A stretch of DNA of 64,000 nt from Vulcanimicrobiota bacterium (GTDB lineage Bacteria > Vulcanimicrobiota > Xenobia > Xenobiales > JADMJV01), in the NCBI GenBank assembly GCA_023447635.1, contig JAEXNA010000233.1, forward strand, positions 48,359 through 112,358, written 5' to 3'. This document shows, in pieces, positions 32,001-40,592 of this stretch. The stretch's first letter is position 1; every line of letters starts with the position of its first letter. The position numbers and the translations under genes are program-made. The notes below the pieces were generated by a model. The model was not told the DNA's origin and did no database searches. It was given only the letters and a program-made list of their open reading frames with translations.

Positions 32001-34055
32001 CAGCTGCGCGAACGCCTCTTCCCCTGCCCGCAGGGCGTGAGGAAAAGCCAGGTCAGGCCGCTCGGCCTGGGTCCAGTGGTGGGCCAGGGTGACCGGACGC
32101 GCCCTGCCCGACTGCTCGTACCAGAGGGCGGCCTGTTCGTGAAGGTCGCGCCGCCTCTCCGGGCGGAGACCGGCCAGCAGCCCTTCTCGAATTTTGTCGT
32201 GGCAGAACGAGCAGCGACCTCCTTCTAGCCGCCACAGCAGTTGCCGGTCGATGGCGCCCTGCTGAAGCGCCTCGGCCCGGGTCTCCGGGAGTCCGGACAG
32301 GGCGGCGGCCGCCGACAGGGTGAACTTGCGTCCCAGAACGGCGCCGGCTTGCAAGAGCTGTCGTTCGTCCTCGGAGCACAGTTTCAGGCGCTCCGAGAGC
32401 ACCGCCCCGGCTCGTAGGCCGGTTTGGAGGGCTCCGCGAGGCTCCCACCTCCAACCCTCAACGGCTTCTTTCAGGACTCCCATCTCCTGGGCCCCCAGCA
32501 GAAGCGCCGAGAGCAGGAACGGTTCGCCCTGAGCGCGCTCGGTGATGGTTTCTAACGCCTCTTCCGGCAAAGGTCCCGACATCGACTGCAACAGCTGACA
32601 CGAACTTTGCCTATCTAGTCTGGGAAGGTGCATCAGAGGGTCCGAGGGGCGAGCCGCCTGGACCTCGCCGTCGCGGAAGGCCACCAGGGTGCGGATGTTT
32701 TTCGGCAGGTCCAGCGTCAGAAAGGTTCGGGTCAAACTGTCGGCCCACTGAGCGTCATCAAGACACAGAACCAGGGCACGAGGAAGAAGGGCCAACAGTT
32801 GGGCCAGAGCATCGCACAGGGCGAACTCGTTGAGCTCTGCTCCAGGAGCGCCATCAGCTTGACCGAGGCCCAGTTCTGGGAAAGCTTGCCGCAATGACCG
32901 CAGCGACGGCTGCAGTTCGGGTTCGGTGGCGGCTTGCTGAATCTGTCCCAAACAGTGGGTGGCCAGGGCGCCGGCCCACTGGTTGAGCGCCCCTTGCGAT
33001 CCGCCGCGCTCGGCCACGCCGCTGGCCCACAAGACCAGCCTCCCGTGCTGTCGGGCGACTTCGCCCGCAGCGCGCATCAGACGGCTTTTGCCACGCCCCG
33101 AGCGAGCCGAGATCCAGTGAGGTCGCGAACTGTGATCGAGAAGGTAGCTCTCCAGGGCCGACAGTTCGACCTGGCGACCGACCAGAGCGGGCGCCGTGAG
33201 CGTTGTTCGGCGATCGCCGGTGCCCAGATGGATGAACGACGAAGGGCTGCTCCAAAGGCGTTCCCAGTCTTCGGCGACCGAGCCGACGGTAGCGTAGCGA
33301 GAATAGGGGTCGGCTTGCAAAAGTCGCTCGAGGAAAGCGACCAGCGAGCGGGGGCCCTGGAGCAGGGCTGTCAGGGCCGGGGGGAGGTGAAGGCGGCGGC
33401 CGAGATCGTCGCCGCTGGGCCAGGTCACGGCCCCGGTCAGCGATTCCAGGATGAGCAGTCCGGAAGAGTACAGCTCGGACGACTCCGAAGGCGGTCGGTG
33501 CAGCAGACCCAGCTTTTCCGGCGCCGCGTAAGCCGGAGTGATACCCTGCACCGGCGTCTCGCCGTCTTTGGAGGCGAAGCCGAAGTCGCAAAGACGAACC
33601 CCGGTGTCGTGGAGAAGGACGTGCTCGGGCTTGAGGTCGCCGTGGAACACCCCGGATTGGTGCAGAGCGGAAAGCGCGGACCAAAGCGAGGAGCCGAAAG
33701 ATTGGACCCGCGACAGAGAGAGCGGCCCCTCCAGCATCAGTTCGCTCAGCGGGGTGCCGTCCAGCCAACGGGTGACCAGTCCCGCATGCTGGGCGTGCGA
33801 CTCGAAAGCCAGTAGCCCGGGAGTGAAGTCCGACTCTATGGCCTGTAGGATGCGCGCTTCGTTGCGCAGCGCCGAGATCGAATCGGGGCCGCTGGCGATT
33901 TTCAAGAAACTGTGCTGCCCGCTTTCGACGTGAACGGCGGACCAGGAGTCGTTATGACGTCCGCGCTTGAGCGGACGCTCGAGAAGCCACGTTCTTTCGT
34001 CGAGACGAAGCGAATCTCCAGGGGCCAGATCGGGGCGTTGCGACAGAGTCTTCAC
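29046..34055 (-). CDS. Giant Ser/Thr kinase-AAA ATPase-TPR-GAF-PAS-histidine kinase
   Basis: This 1,669-residue cytosolic protein has the following order. Kinase domain at about 25-275 (HGDLKPEHVLL, LCDFGFA, YAAPEKLG; HGD instead of HRD and a degenerate glycine loop). AAA/STAND-like ATPase at about 290-600 with Walker A SGRGKS and Walker B LVLCLDDAQWAD. Helical TPR-like repeats at about 640-1170. GAF at about 1200-1330. PAS at about 1340-1460 ending in VADTTHRRIAEMM. HisKA_3 with phospho-histidine H1480 (IHDDLAQN). HATPase_c with QEGLTNVARHA and DDGRGFD. It lies 33 bases downstream of a paralog of the same layout, so the two are probably one transcript. It can plausibly signal by both Ser/Thr and His-Asp phosphorylation. 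Confidence 0.93.
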   Translation of the reverse strand: MKTLSQRPDLAPGDSLRLDERTWLLERPLKRGRHNDSWSAVHVESGQHSFLKIASGPDSISALRNEARILQAIESDFTPGLLAFESHAQHAGLVTRWLDGTPLSELMLEGPLSLSRVQSFGSSLWSALSALHQSGVFHGDLKPEHVLLHDTGVRLCDFGFASKDGETPVQGITPAYAAPEKLGLLHRPPSESSELYSSGLLILESLTGAVTWPSGDDLGRRLHLPPALTALLQGPRSLVAFLERLLQADPYSRYATVGSVAEDWERLWSSPSSFIHLGTGDRRTTLTAPALVGRQVELSALESYLLDHSSRPHWISARSGRGKSRLMRAAGEVARQHGRLVLWASGVAERGGSQGALNQWAGALATHCLGQIQQAATEPELQPSLRSLRQAFPELGLGQADGAPGAELNEFALCDALAQLLALLPRALVLCLDDAQWADSLTRTFLTLDLPKNIRTLVAFRDGEVQAARPSDPLMHLPRLDRQSSCQLLQSMSGPLPEEALETITERAQGEPFLLSALLLGAQEMGVLKEAVEGWRWEPRGALQTGLRAGAVLSERLKLCSEDERQLLQAGAVLGRKFTLSAAAALSGLPETRAEALQQGAIDRQLLWRLEGGRCSFCHDKIREGLLAGLRPERRRDLHEQAALWYEQSGRARPVTLAHHWTQAERPDLAFPHALRAGEEAFAQLDFASAIEQLSLARLSRPGSLAQPQDFQLHNQLAQAFDTSGCYDEALLAYQQALETAPDDQERVLILARMCLACGRANRLHQVDQLAEKGMRLLQDPMPGSSLGFLADTLASTARLAWRLYKDDIPEPGLPDPAFQARIRFRLTAGEAAAYQGQTGKLLWALVKGCEELTRRSSPADGALSWANAATLILMLGATRVSTHLFERARTAAGQNQRYLGQVISQSGMLPIVAGDLFEARDLFRRGLAMSISQGDRWNSETAQSYVALLDHALGDFGSAAEKALDIWQRQTLEETNFFGSLVILAKCGRAARFESLLLNSTRTRHETLRLEFLSTFALGLIYVHQNAPNKALPYLERACAKMTPELLNWGASAIPWLATTWRLLAEQLPPEATALRRKALRQASRAAGRGRGNTGFWVMTQPHALREHAIASASAGRFYLARSLFQQSWEISEKLGMAFESAWTLYERGRLAASAGWADWEGDSDEGQVRVRRLGAWIPGVQPVPSEPSNPLARLDRFERVLEAGRHLVSLQGEVLEKLAREAQTLLRCDRVEFVPEQAERPFDWSESLHQNCLLQGRAVTESEVAEPTRSLLLQEARSTLMAPLRVEGDNRGVLVAWQKSIGGFFGEEETRLADYLCALAGAGLENSRIMDERDHTLTALINSEQRFRGYFDYAGVGTALLAEDGRVLQENPYLRALLGGSVVEKTVWQLAHAADRDEWRAAFRTLAEGVSPRHDAEVRLHRSGGEVVWTQSCLVRLPVNDEGQARYLMTVADTTHRRIAEMMDFLENERRGLSAEIHDDLAQNLSALHTMLALQQVEDESLTRPRELAEQLVHDASNLIASLRNPLAEGVDLLSALKELVTRFSINEEAELLASWPAPFPQLSELRSLALYRVVQEGLTNVARHAGASRVNLTLRHRGNALELELTDDGRGFDPDPWRDRQGLSAHYGLISMKERADMVGATFDWTSAPGQGTRLTLCLPTSESQK

Positions 34056-34088
34056 GATCGCTGCACCTTCGACGGCTTGTGAGAAGAT

Positions 34089-37000
34089 TCATACCGCCCA
34101 ATGGTGATTTTTTGAAAGTGGAAGCGTTACGCTCAGCGAGGTCTGCTGGTGGGGGATGGAGTCGAGCGTCAACGAGCCGCCGACCATCTCGACGCGGTCT
34201 CTCATCCCGAGCAGGCCGAAGTGTTTCTGCACGGCGCGACGTCCCAGCCAGCTGTCGACATCGAACCCCTGGCCGTTATCCCACAGCTTCATCAGGAGAA
34301 GATTGGTGTCGAGCTGGAACTCTAGCCCCACCAGATTGGCCTGAGAATGTTTGGCGATGTTGGACAGCCCCTCTTGCAGAACGCGATAGAGGACCAGATT
34401 GCCCAGGTCCGAGAGGAGCGGTGGGTGAGAGGGCCACTTCACCACCATTTCACACTCTTCGGAAACCGAGAATTCGGTTACCAGGTCTTTGAGCGCGCTG
34501 AGCAGATCGACGCCTTCGGCCAGCGGGTTACGAAGCGAAGCGATCAGGGTGCAAGCGTCGTCGAGCAAGCGTTTGGCCAGCGCTCGGGCTTTGAGCACGG
34601 GCGTCTCTTCGCTTTCAAAACCCGAGAGCAGCATGTGCAAGGCCGAGATGTTCTGCGCCAGTTCGTCGTGCACTTCGGCAGCCAGCCCGCGACGCTCGTT
34701 TTCGAGAAAGGTCATCATTTCGGCGATGCGGCGGTGGGTGGTGTCGGCCACGGTCATCAGGTAGCGCGACTCGTCGCCGTCGCGAAGCGGAAGCCGAGCC
34801 AGACAGGTCTGGGTCCAAGCGACCTCTCCGCCCCCTCGGTGCAGGCGGATTTCGGCGTCGAAACGGTGCTGGTCTCGTTCCAGGGAGGCGAACCCGGCTT
34901 TGAGCGTCTCTCGATCCCTGGCGTGACAGTACTCCCACGGGGTCTTCCCCAGCGTGCTTGCCCCGAGCAGAACCGGAAGATAGGGGTTTTCTTCCACGGT
35001 TCGCCCCCGCTCATCGAGCAACGCCGTGCCGACACCGGCGTAGTCGAAAAAGCCGCGGAACCGCTGTTCGCTGGTGGCAAGGGCGGCGAAGGTCTGGTCG
35101 CGTTCGTCTAAGATACGGGCGTTTTCCAGGGCGGCGCCCGCCAGGGTGCAAAGATAGTCGGCCAGGCGGGTCTCCTCTTCCCCGAAGAACCCTCCCACCG
35201 ACTTCTGCCAGGCCACCAGCACCCCGACCGTCTCGTCGGCTACCCGGAGTGGAGCCATCAGCGTCGAGCGCGCTTCATGGAGCAGCAGGCTGCGAGACGG
35301 CTCTTCGACCTCGGACTCGGTCACCGCGCGCCCCTCTTCCAGGCATCGGCTGTAGAGAGTGCGGCTGACCTCCGGGTCGTCCTGGGGGGTTGCTATCAGG
35401 AGCACCTTATTGCAGCGCAGCAGGGTGCGAGCTTCGTCCTGTAGACCCTCCCGGATCTGCTCCTGCCGCTCCAGCAGCACCAGACGGCGCCCGCCCTCTA
35501 GAACGCGATCGAATCGGTCGAGCCGGGCCAGATGTTGCTGAGGAGCCTGGGCCGAGAGGTCGAGACCGGGGACCCACGCCCCCAGGCGTCGCAGTCGCAG
35601 AAGCCCTTCGCCCGCGTCGGCCTTCCAGTCGCTCCAGCCCGCGACTTCGGCGAAGCGACCTCGCTCGTAGAGGGTCCAGGCGGCCTCCATTTTCATGTCG
35701 AGCTTCGTTGCTATCTGGTGGGCTTTTTCGAAGTTGGCCCGAGCCAGGTAGAAGCGTCCGGCGTGGGCCGAGGAGAGCGCGTATTCGCGCAGGGCGTGCG
35801 GCTGGCAGACGGGGAAGCGCGAGGTGATCTTCAGGGCGGTCCCCGCGGCGCGGGCGGCCTGGCGCAGCAGCGACTTACGCTGGGCCGACTTTTCGGGGGG
35901 CAGTTTCTCGGCCCAGGTGCGACAGGCGCAGGCCAGCCAGGCGGCGGCCCCGACGCTATGAGGCCCGAGCAGGACGCTGTGGGTGGAACGAGCGCGTTCG
36001 AGACGGTCGATGGCTTGTGCCCAGTTTTCCTTGCGCAGCGCCATTACGCCCTGGGCCTGATAGCCCAGACTGCTGAACACGGTGTCGCGAAGCTCTTGTT
36101 CGTGAAAGTCGACGGCGGCTTCGAAGCCCGAAGCTCGGCCAAGCAGGGCCAGGATCCTACCGCCGGCGATAGAGTTCGAGGAGTCGCCGTGAACTTTGCG
36201 AGTCAGCACGATGGTTGCTATCGCTTCGGCCTGCTCTACTTCGCCCAGCATATAGTACGCCATCGCGGCATGGTGCTGACAGACGGCCAGGTTCCAGGCG
36301 TCGTTGCACAGGCGGCAGAGCGGCATCGCCTCTTCGAACTGCTGTAGCGCTCCCCGGATGTTCCCTTCCATCAGCATCCCGAGTCCGGCCTGGCCGGTCA
36401 CGTGGGCTCGCGTCCTGGGTCGGAGACGACCTCCCTCCAACCCTCGGTGCCGGAACTCGGCGGCGAGTTTGTGAAGGCCGAAGACAGCTGCCATTTGGGA
36501 GGCGTACATGACCAGCCGACTGCCTTGAGGTCGGGGCTCCTTATCACGAAGGTCGAGCAAGCCGCGGCAAAGGCACCAGAGGAAGAGCTCCATCCGCATG
36601 CTGCGGGTTGAAGCCTCGAGCTGGCTCTCGCACAGTTCGACCCGACGAAGTTCTTCGTCACTGGGGGCTGTCCATTGACTACGGAGGTAGCGATAGACCA
36701 GCTTCGATAGCATCCCGGCCGAGTGCAGGACGATGCGGTTGCGTGAGCCTGGCTGCGGCGCCCCCATGATCTTGAACGCTTCGCCGCCGACCCGGTTGGC
36801 CTCGTGCGCTTCGTTAAGCCTGGCCAGCTGGTCGGCGAAGCCGGCCAGCAGTTCGGCGCGGTCGTTATCGGGATCGTGGTGGGCTTTGAGGGCCTCCTGG
36901 TAGGCGTCCCGTACCCCGCGCAGGTCGTCACTCGAGCCCAAGGTCAGGGCCAGCGATTTCAGAAGCCTACGATGCTTCAGCGGCGTCAACTTTTCGACCG

Positions 37001-39095
37001 TGACCTCGAGAGCCAGGCGGTAAAAGGCGCTGGCTTCCGCGTAGTCCATGCGCAGACGCGCTTCGGCGGCCGTGGCGAGCGCGTACGGCATCGCCTTCTC
37101 GACCTCGCCTCCGTGATACCAATGCAGCGCCAGGTCTCGGATCGCTCCCGGCTCGTTCTGCTCGTACCAGAGAGCGGCGCGAGTGTGAACGCTAGCGTCC
37201 TGGGCAGCGCCGCGAAGCTCGAGCAGAGCCTCCCGAATCTTGTCGTGGGTGAAGGTCGCCTGCTGCCCGTCCAGCCGAATCAGCCCGCGTTGGACCGCGC
37301 CGTCGAGCAGCGTGACCCCGGCTTGCACCGATGCCTCGGCCAGATGAGAAGCCAGAGGTAAGGAGAAAGAACGGCCCAGGACGGCTCCCACCTCTAGGAA
37401 GGCGCGCTCTTCGCGCGAGAGGCTTTGCAGACGGCCCGAAAGCAGCCAACCGGCACGGCGGTCGGACGTCAAGGCTGCGTTAGGGGCGGTCCACTGCCAG
37501 CCTTCCGCCGTCGGGGTCAGAGATTGGTCTTCCACCGCGCCCCGTAGGAGCGACTGTAATAGGAACGGCTCGCCGCTGGCGGCCTTCAGGATCGAGGCCA
37601 CGGCCGGTTCGGGGAGCGGCCCCGCCATCGATTCCAGCACCGCCCGACTCTCTCCGTCGGAAAGGGGGAGGAGTTGGTCGATGTCTGGCTCGTCGACCAG
37701 CAGGGGATGGTCCGAGGAGAGCTCTTCCGTGCGGAAGGCGGCCAGGGTGCCGGACGGGTCGGCTCGCAGATAGGCCAGGGTGAAAAAATCCGCCCACTGG
37801 ACGTCGTCGAAGAACAGCAAAAGTCGCTCTCGCTCCCGCAGCAGGGCGACCAGCATGAACAAGCTTTCCAGGACCGTCTCTTGAGGATGGACCTCTGGCC
37901 GGGACGGCACCTCAAAAAGAGGTCGGAAGCCGGGGAAAGCCTGGGCCAGGATGTCGCAGCGCTCGCCCATATGGGCTCGGACCAGGGCGACGAGTTCGGG
38001 CCGTGCGCTGGCCCAGCCCCCGATCTGTCGGCTCAGGGGGTCCCAGATCGGAAAGGCCGTTCCGCCGTTCGACGCCACCCCTTGACCAAGGAAGACGGTG
38101 CAGCCGTCACGCTGGCAGCTTTCGGCCAGGGTGCGCAGTAATCGGCTTTTCCCCATCCCGGAGCGAGCGCCTATCAGGACCAGGCCTGACGATTCGCGCA
38201 GCCGGCTTTCCAGGCGTCGGGCGCTGTCGGCGCGACCGACCAGGCTGGGCTCGGCCAGGGTTCCCCGCTGGTCGCGGCGTCCCAGTACCAGCTCGCGCCT
38301 GGGATCGAGCAGCAACTCTTCCAGGTCGTGACGGGCGCCAGACGCCGTCGCGTAGCGTTCGGCGGGATCGGCTTTGGTCAGCCGGCGAACCACATCATAG
38401 AGGCCCCGGGGCAGACGAACTGAGGGGGCAAAGTCATCGGATTCGATGTCGAAGACGGCTCGACGTTCTACCGAGGCGGGATCGATGGCCCAGCGCAGCA
38501 GGAGGCCCAGAGAGAACAGATCGGCCGCCGGTGAAAGCTTGGCCCGGATCAGCCCTAGCTGTTCCGGCGCTGCGAACAGTACGGTCGCGCCGACGGCTGA
38601 TTCCGAATCGGCCTGCATTCGGTAGGAGAGGCCGAAGTCGCAGACCGCCACGGCTGCCCCGTCGATCAGCACGTGGGCTGGTTTGAGGTCGCCGTGAGAG
38701 TAGCCCAGGGCGTGAAGTTCCTCGAGGGCCGAAGCGACAGCGTGCCCCACATGGATCGCCTCGGCTGGGGACAGCGGGCGGCGACGAGCTTTGTCTTCTA
38801 GCGTCTCCCCAGGAAGCAGAGCGGTGACCAGAGCCAGCCCGTTCTCGTGCCGACCGAAAGAGACCAGCGGGGCGAAGTAGCGAGAGCGTAGCTCGCTGAG
38901 GATCGAGGCTTCCTGCCAGAGCAGGTTTTCCCGGTTCGCGTTGCCGGGGGCCGCCGACGAGAGCTTGGCGACCACGGCCTCGCCCGAATCGACGCAGGTC
39001 GCCGACCAGGTTTCGATACCGGCGTTGCTTTCCAACCGATGGCGCAGTTCGAACGCCTTGGAAGGCAGCTGTATGACAGATCCGGAGGTGGGCAT
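34089..39095 (-). CDS. Giant Ser/Thr kinase-AAA ATPase-TPR-GAF-PAS-histidine kinase, tandem paralog
   Basis: This 1,668-residue protein has the same domain order as its downstream neighbour. Kinase motifs are HGDLKPAHVLI, VCDFGLS and FAAPEQLG. Walker A is ARSGMGKS and Walker B LLLFFDDVQWAD. PAS ends in VADTTHRRIAEMM. The phospho-histidine is H1476 in VHDELAQN, and the ATP-binding DNGQGFD is intact. The gene is divergent from a LuxR-type response regulator gene (39295), about 200 bases away. HisKA_3 kinases usually phosphorylate regulators of that class, so it is the best candidate partner. The most conserved stretches between the tandem copies are the GAF, PAS and HisKA_3 parts. Confidence 0.93.
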   Translation of the reverse strand: MPTSGSVIQLPSKAFELRHRLESNAGIETWSATCVDSGEAVVAKLSSAAPGNANRENLLWQEASILSELRSRYFAPLVSFGRHENGLALVTALLPGETLEDKARRRPLSPAEAIHVGHAVASALEELHALGYSHGDLKPAHVLIDGAAVAVCDFGLSYRMQADSESAVGATVLFAAPEQLGLIRAKLSPAADLFSLGLLLRWAIDPASVERRAVFDIESDDFAPSVRLPRGLYDVVRRLTKADPAERYATASGARHDLEELLLDPRRELVLGRRDQRGTLAEPSLVGRADSARRLESRLRESSGLVLIGARSGMGKSRLLRTLAESCQRDGCTVFLGQGVASNGGTAFPIWDPLSRQIGGWASARPELVALVRAHMGERCDILAQAFPGFRPLFEVPSRPEVHPQETVLESLFMLVALLRERERLLLFFDDVQWADFFTLAYLRADPSGTLAAFRTEELSSDHPLLVDEPDIDQLLPLSDGESRAVLESMAGPLPEPAVASILKAASGEPFLLQSLLRGAVEDQSLTPTAEGWQWTAPNAALTSDRRAGWLLSGRLQSLSREERAFLEVGAVLGRSFSLPLASHLAEASVQAGVTLLDGAVQRGLIRLDGQQATFTHDKIREALLELRGAAQDASVHTRAALWYEQNEPGAIRDLALHWYHGGEVEKAMPYALATAAEARLRMDYAEASAFYRLALEVTVEKLTPLKHRRLLKSLALTLGSSDDLRGVRDAYQEALKAHHDPDNDRAELLAGFADQLARLNEAHEANRVGGEAFKIMGAPQPGSRNRIVLHSAGMLSKLVYRYLRSQWTAPSDEELRRVELCESQLEASTRSMRMELFLWCLCRGLLDLRDKEPRPQGSRLVMYASQMAAVFGLHKLAAEFRHRGLEGGRLRPRTRAHVTGQAGLGMLMEGNIRGALQQFEEAMPLCRLCNDAWNLAVCQHHAAMAYYMLGEVEQAEAIATIVLTRKVHGDSSNSIAGGRILALLGRASGFEAAVDFHEQELRDTVFSSLGYQAQGVMALRKENWAQAIDRLERARSTHSVLLGPHSVGAAAWLACACRTWAEKLPPEKSAQRKSLLRQAARAAGTALKITSRFPVCQPHALREYALSSAHAGRFYLARANFEKAHQIATKLDMKMEAAWTLYERGRFAEVAGWSDWKADAGEGLLRLRRLGAWVPGLDLSAQAPQQHLARLDRFDRVLEGGRRLVLLERQEQIREGLQDEARTLLRCNKVLLIATPQDDPEVSRTLYSRCLEEGRAVTESEVEEPSRSLLLHEARSTLMAPLRVADETVGVLVAWQKSVGGFFGEEETRLADYLCTLAGAALENARILDERDQTFAALATSEQRFRGFFDYAGVGTALLDERGRTVEENPYLPVLLGASTLGKTPWEYCHARDRETLKAGFASLERDQHRFDAEIRLHRGGGEVAWTQTCLARLPLRDGDESRYLMTVADTTHRRIAEMMTFLENERRGLAAEVHDELAQNISALHMLLSGFESEETPVLKARALAKRLLDDACTLIASLRNPLAEGVDLLSALKDLVTEFSVSEECEMVVKWPSHPPLLSDLGNLVLYRVLQEGLSNIAKHSQANLVGLEFQLDTNLLLMKLWDNGQGFDVDSWLGRRAVQKHFGLLGMRDRVEMVGGSLTLDSIPHQQTSLSVTLPLSKNHHWAV

Positions 39096-39123
39096 GGCGA
39101 GAGTGCGTTGGTAACGGGGAGAT

Positions 39124-39159
39124 TTGCCGGAGTTGCTACGACATCCTATGTCGCTGAGC
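39124..39159 (+). promoter_or_regulatory. Candidate promoter/operator in the divergent kinase-regulator gap
   Basis: A TTGCCG / 17 bases / TATGTC pair (39124-39129 and 39147-39152) is a plausible weak sigma-70-type promoter for the regulator gene. It overlaps a perfect palindrome CGACAT-CCT-ATGTCG (39139-39153). The block TCCTATGTCGCTGAGC (39144-39159) recurs with one mismatch at 25639-25654, a similar distance before another plus-strand gene. Confidence 0.35.
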
Positions 39160-39294
39160 GAGAAGGATGAGTTGTTGATGAGGGCGCCATGAACAAAGGA
39201 ATGTGGTGAACTTTCTCGTGGGACTGTTCAGGGCTGCAGGCTTTTGCCGAATTTGAGAGCATAAGAGATTGAGACTAGTACATTGGGGTTGTCA

Positions 39295-39957
39295 GTGAGC
39301 AGGGTCAGGGTTTTGCTGGTAGACGACCATCGTATCTTACGCGATGGTCTGCAGGGGTTGTTGGAGCAGGATGACGGAGTGACGGTGGCTGCTACCGCCG
39401 CGACGGCTGCCGAGGGGTTGGCCAAAGCGATCGGGGCTGCGGTCCAGGTGGCGTTGATCGACCTGGAGTTGCCGGACCACGACGGGGTCTGGCTGCTCAA
39501 GCAGTTGAAGGAAGCCGTGCCGGGGATCGTGGTCGTGGTACTGTCCATGCATTCAGACGAGGCTACGGTGATCCGGGTGTTGGAGGCGGGAGCCGAGGGG
39601 TATCTGACCAAAACGGCCGATCCTCGCGAGGTGTTGACCGCTATCAAGACGGTGCACAAGGGCGGCTCTTACGTGCAGAGCGAGGTGGCGCCTTATCTGC
39701 TCAGCGCGCTGCGCAAGAAGGGCGCCGCGCCGGTAGAGCTTCCGCGTCTCGACGAACGAGAGCGGGAGATCCTGCGACGCGCCGCCCAGGGTCAGTCGAA
39801 CCAGAAGATTGCCGACGAGCTCTACGTCTCGGTTTCGACCGTCAAGGCGAACTTGCGGGCGCTCTTCCGCAAACTGGACGCTTCGACCAGGACGGAGGCC
39901 GTGCTGGAGGCAATCCGCCGCGGAGAGATCGAGGACCCGTTGGGGACGAAGAGGTAG
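39295..39957 (+). CDS. NarL/FixJ family response regulator (receiver + LuxR HTH)
   Basis: This 220-residue protein has a receiver at about 3-120 (LLVDDH, phospho-acceptor D56 in ALIDLELPD, VVVLSMHSD, LTKTADP) and a LuxR-type HTH at about 150-212 (LDEREREILRRAAQG, VSVSTVKANLRALFRKLD). I choose GTG 39295 (MSRVRVLLVDDH) over TTG 39283, because it places the receiver core at the usual distance from the N-terminus. It is divergent from the giant kinase operon and is the likely output for those kinases. Confidence 0.88.
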   Translation: MSRVRVLLVDDHRILRDGLQGLLEQDDGVTVAATAATAAEGLAKAIGAAVQVALIDLELPDHDGVWLLKQLKEAVPGIVVVVLSMHSDEATVIRVLEAGAEGYLTKTADPREVLTAIKTVHKGGSYVQSEVAPYLLSALRKKGAAPVELPRLDEREREILRRAAQGQSNQKIADELYVSVSTVKANLRALFRKLDASTRTEAVLEAIRRGEIEDPLGTKR

Positions 39958-39963
39958 GGCCTA

Positions 39964-40512
39964 TCAGTCGTGCCTTAGCTTGGCTTGGAACATGGTCACC
40001 CCTTGACGAAGACGGAGCCCTTGAGCTTCCTCCCAGATTAGATCACCGACGGATGACCCGATCGATGACGTCGTTCGCTCCTTGAATGAGGGACTTCGAC
40101 GAGCCACTTCGTATTTCTGGATTGGCTCCTGGCTGATGGTGACCTCTATGATTTCAGTCCCACTTTCGTGGTCGAATTCGAAAGGGGGCTGGCCTGGAGA
40201 TGGGATCTCCAGTGCGCCCGCCTCGAAGAGGTTAACTTCGTCGAGGATAGGGAAAACCTGAGTTCTCTGCCCAGACGGCGCGACATTCACCAGGTAGACG
40301 TAGCCCCGAGTTTCCGGCGCAAGCCGCAATCTAAACTTCTGCCCGCTACGGAACGGACTGTCGCAGTCCATGGTTTTGCCAGTCTCCGTATCGACGATCT
40401 GAAGCTGAGACTCGTTGCTCGACGCTTGCCTTCGAGCGGGCTCGGCTTGCGCCGTGCTCATTGCTGTTGCGAGAATTGCAGTCGCGACCATGCGACGAAG
40501 AGAGATTTTCAT
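39964..40512 (-). CDS. Secreted DUF4384-like protein
   Basis: This 182-residue protein has a signal peptide (MKISLRRMVATAILATAMSTAQA). The mature part follows the DUF4384 pattern: SPFRSGQKFRLRLAPETRGY, VYLVNVAPSGQRTQVFPI, IEIPSPG-like EIPSPGQPPFEFD. It has a paralog at 42519-43133 (FRNGQPFRLRFQTSMPGHLY). DUF4384 is often found fused to caspase-like domains; here the two copies are separate proteins on either side of a caspase-like gene. It converges on the response regulator gene with only six bases between stops. Confidence 0.8.
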   Translation of the reverse strand: MKISLRRMVATAILATAMSTAQAEPARRQASSNESQLQIVDTETGKTMDCDSPFRSGQKFRLRLAPETRGYVYLVNVAPSGQRTQVFPILDEVNLFEAGALEIPSPGQPPFEFDHESGTEIIEVTISQEPIQKYEVARRSPSFKERTTSSIGSSVGDLIWEEAQGLRLRQGVTMFQAKLRHD

Positions 40513-40592
40513 AGAGTTCTTTCTGCCTTGGTGGCCCGGTTGAACCAGGCTCGCCCTGGTCAGGCGAGCCTGGTCGCGTGTGATCTCTTGAC

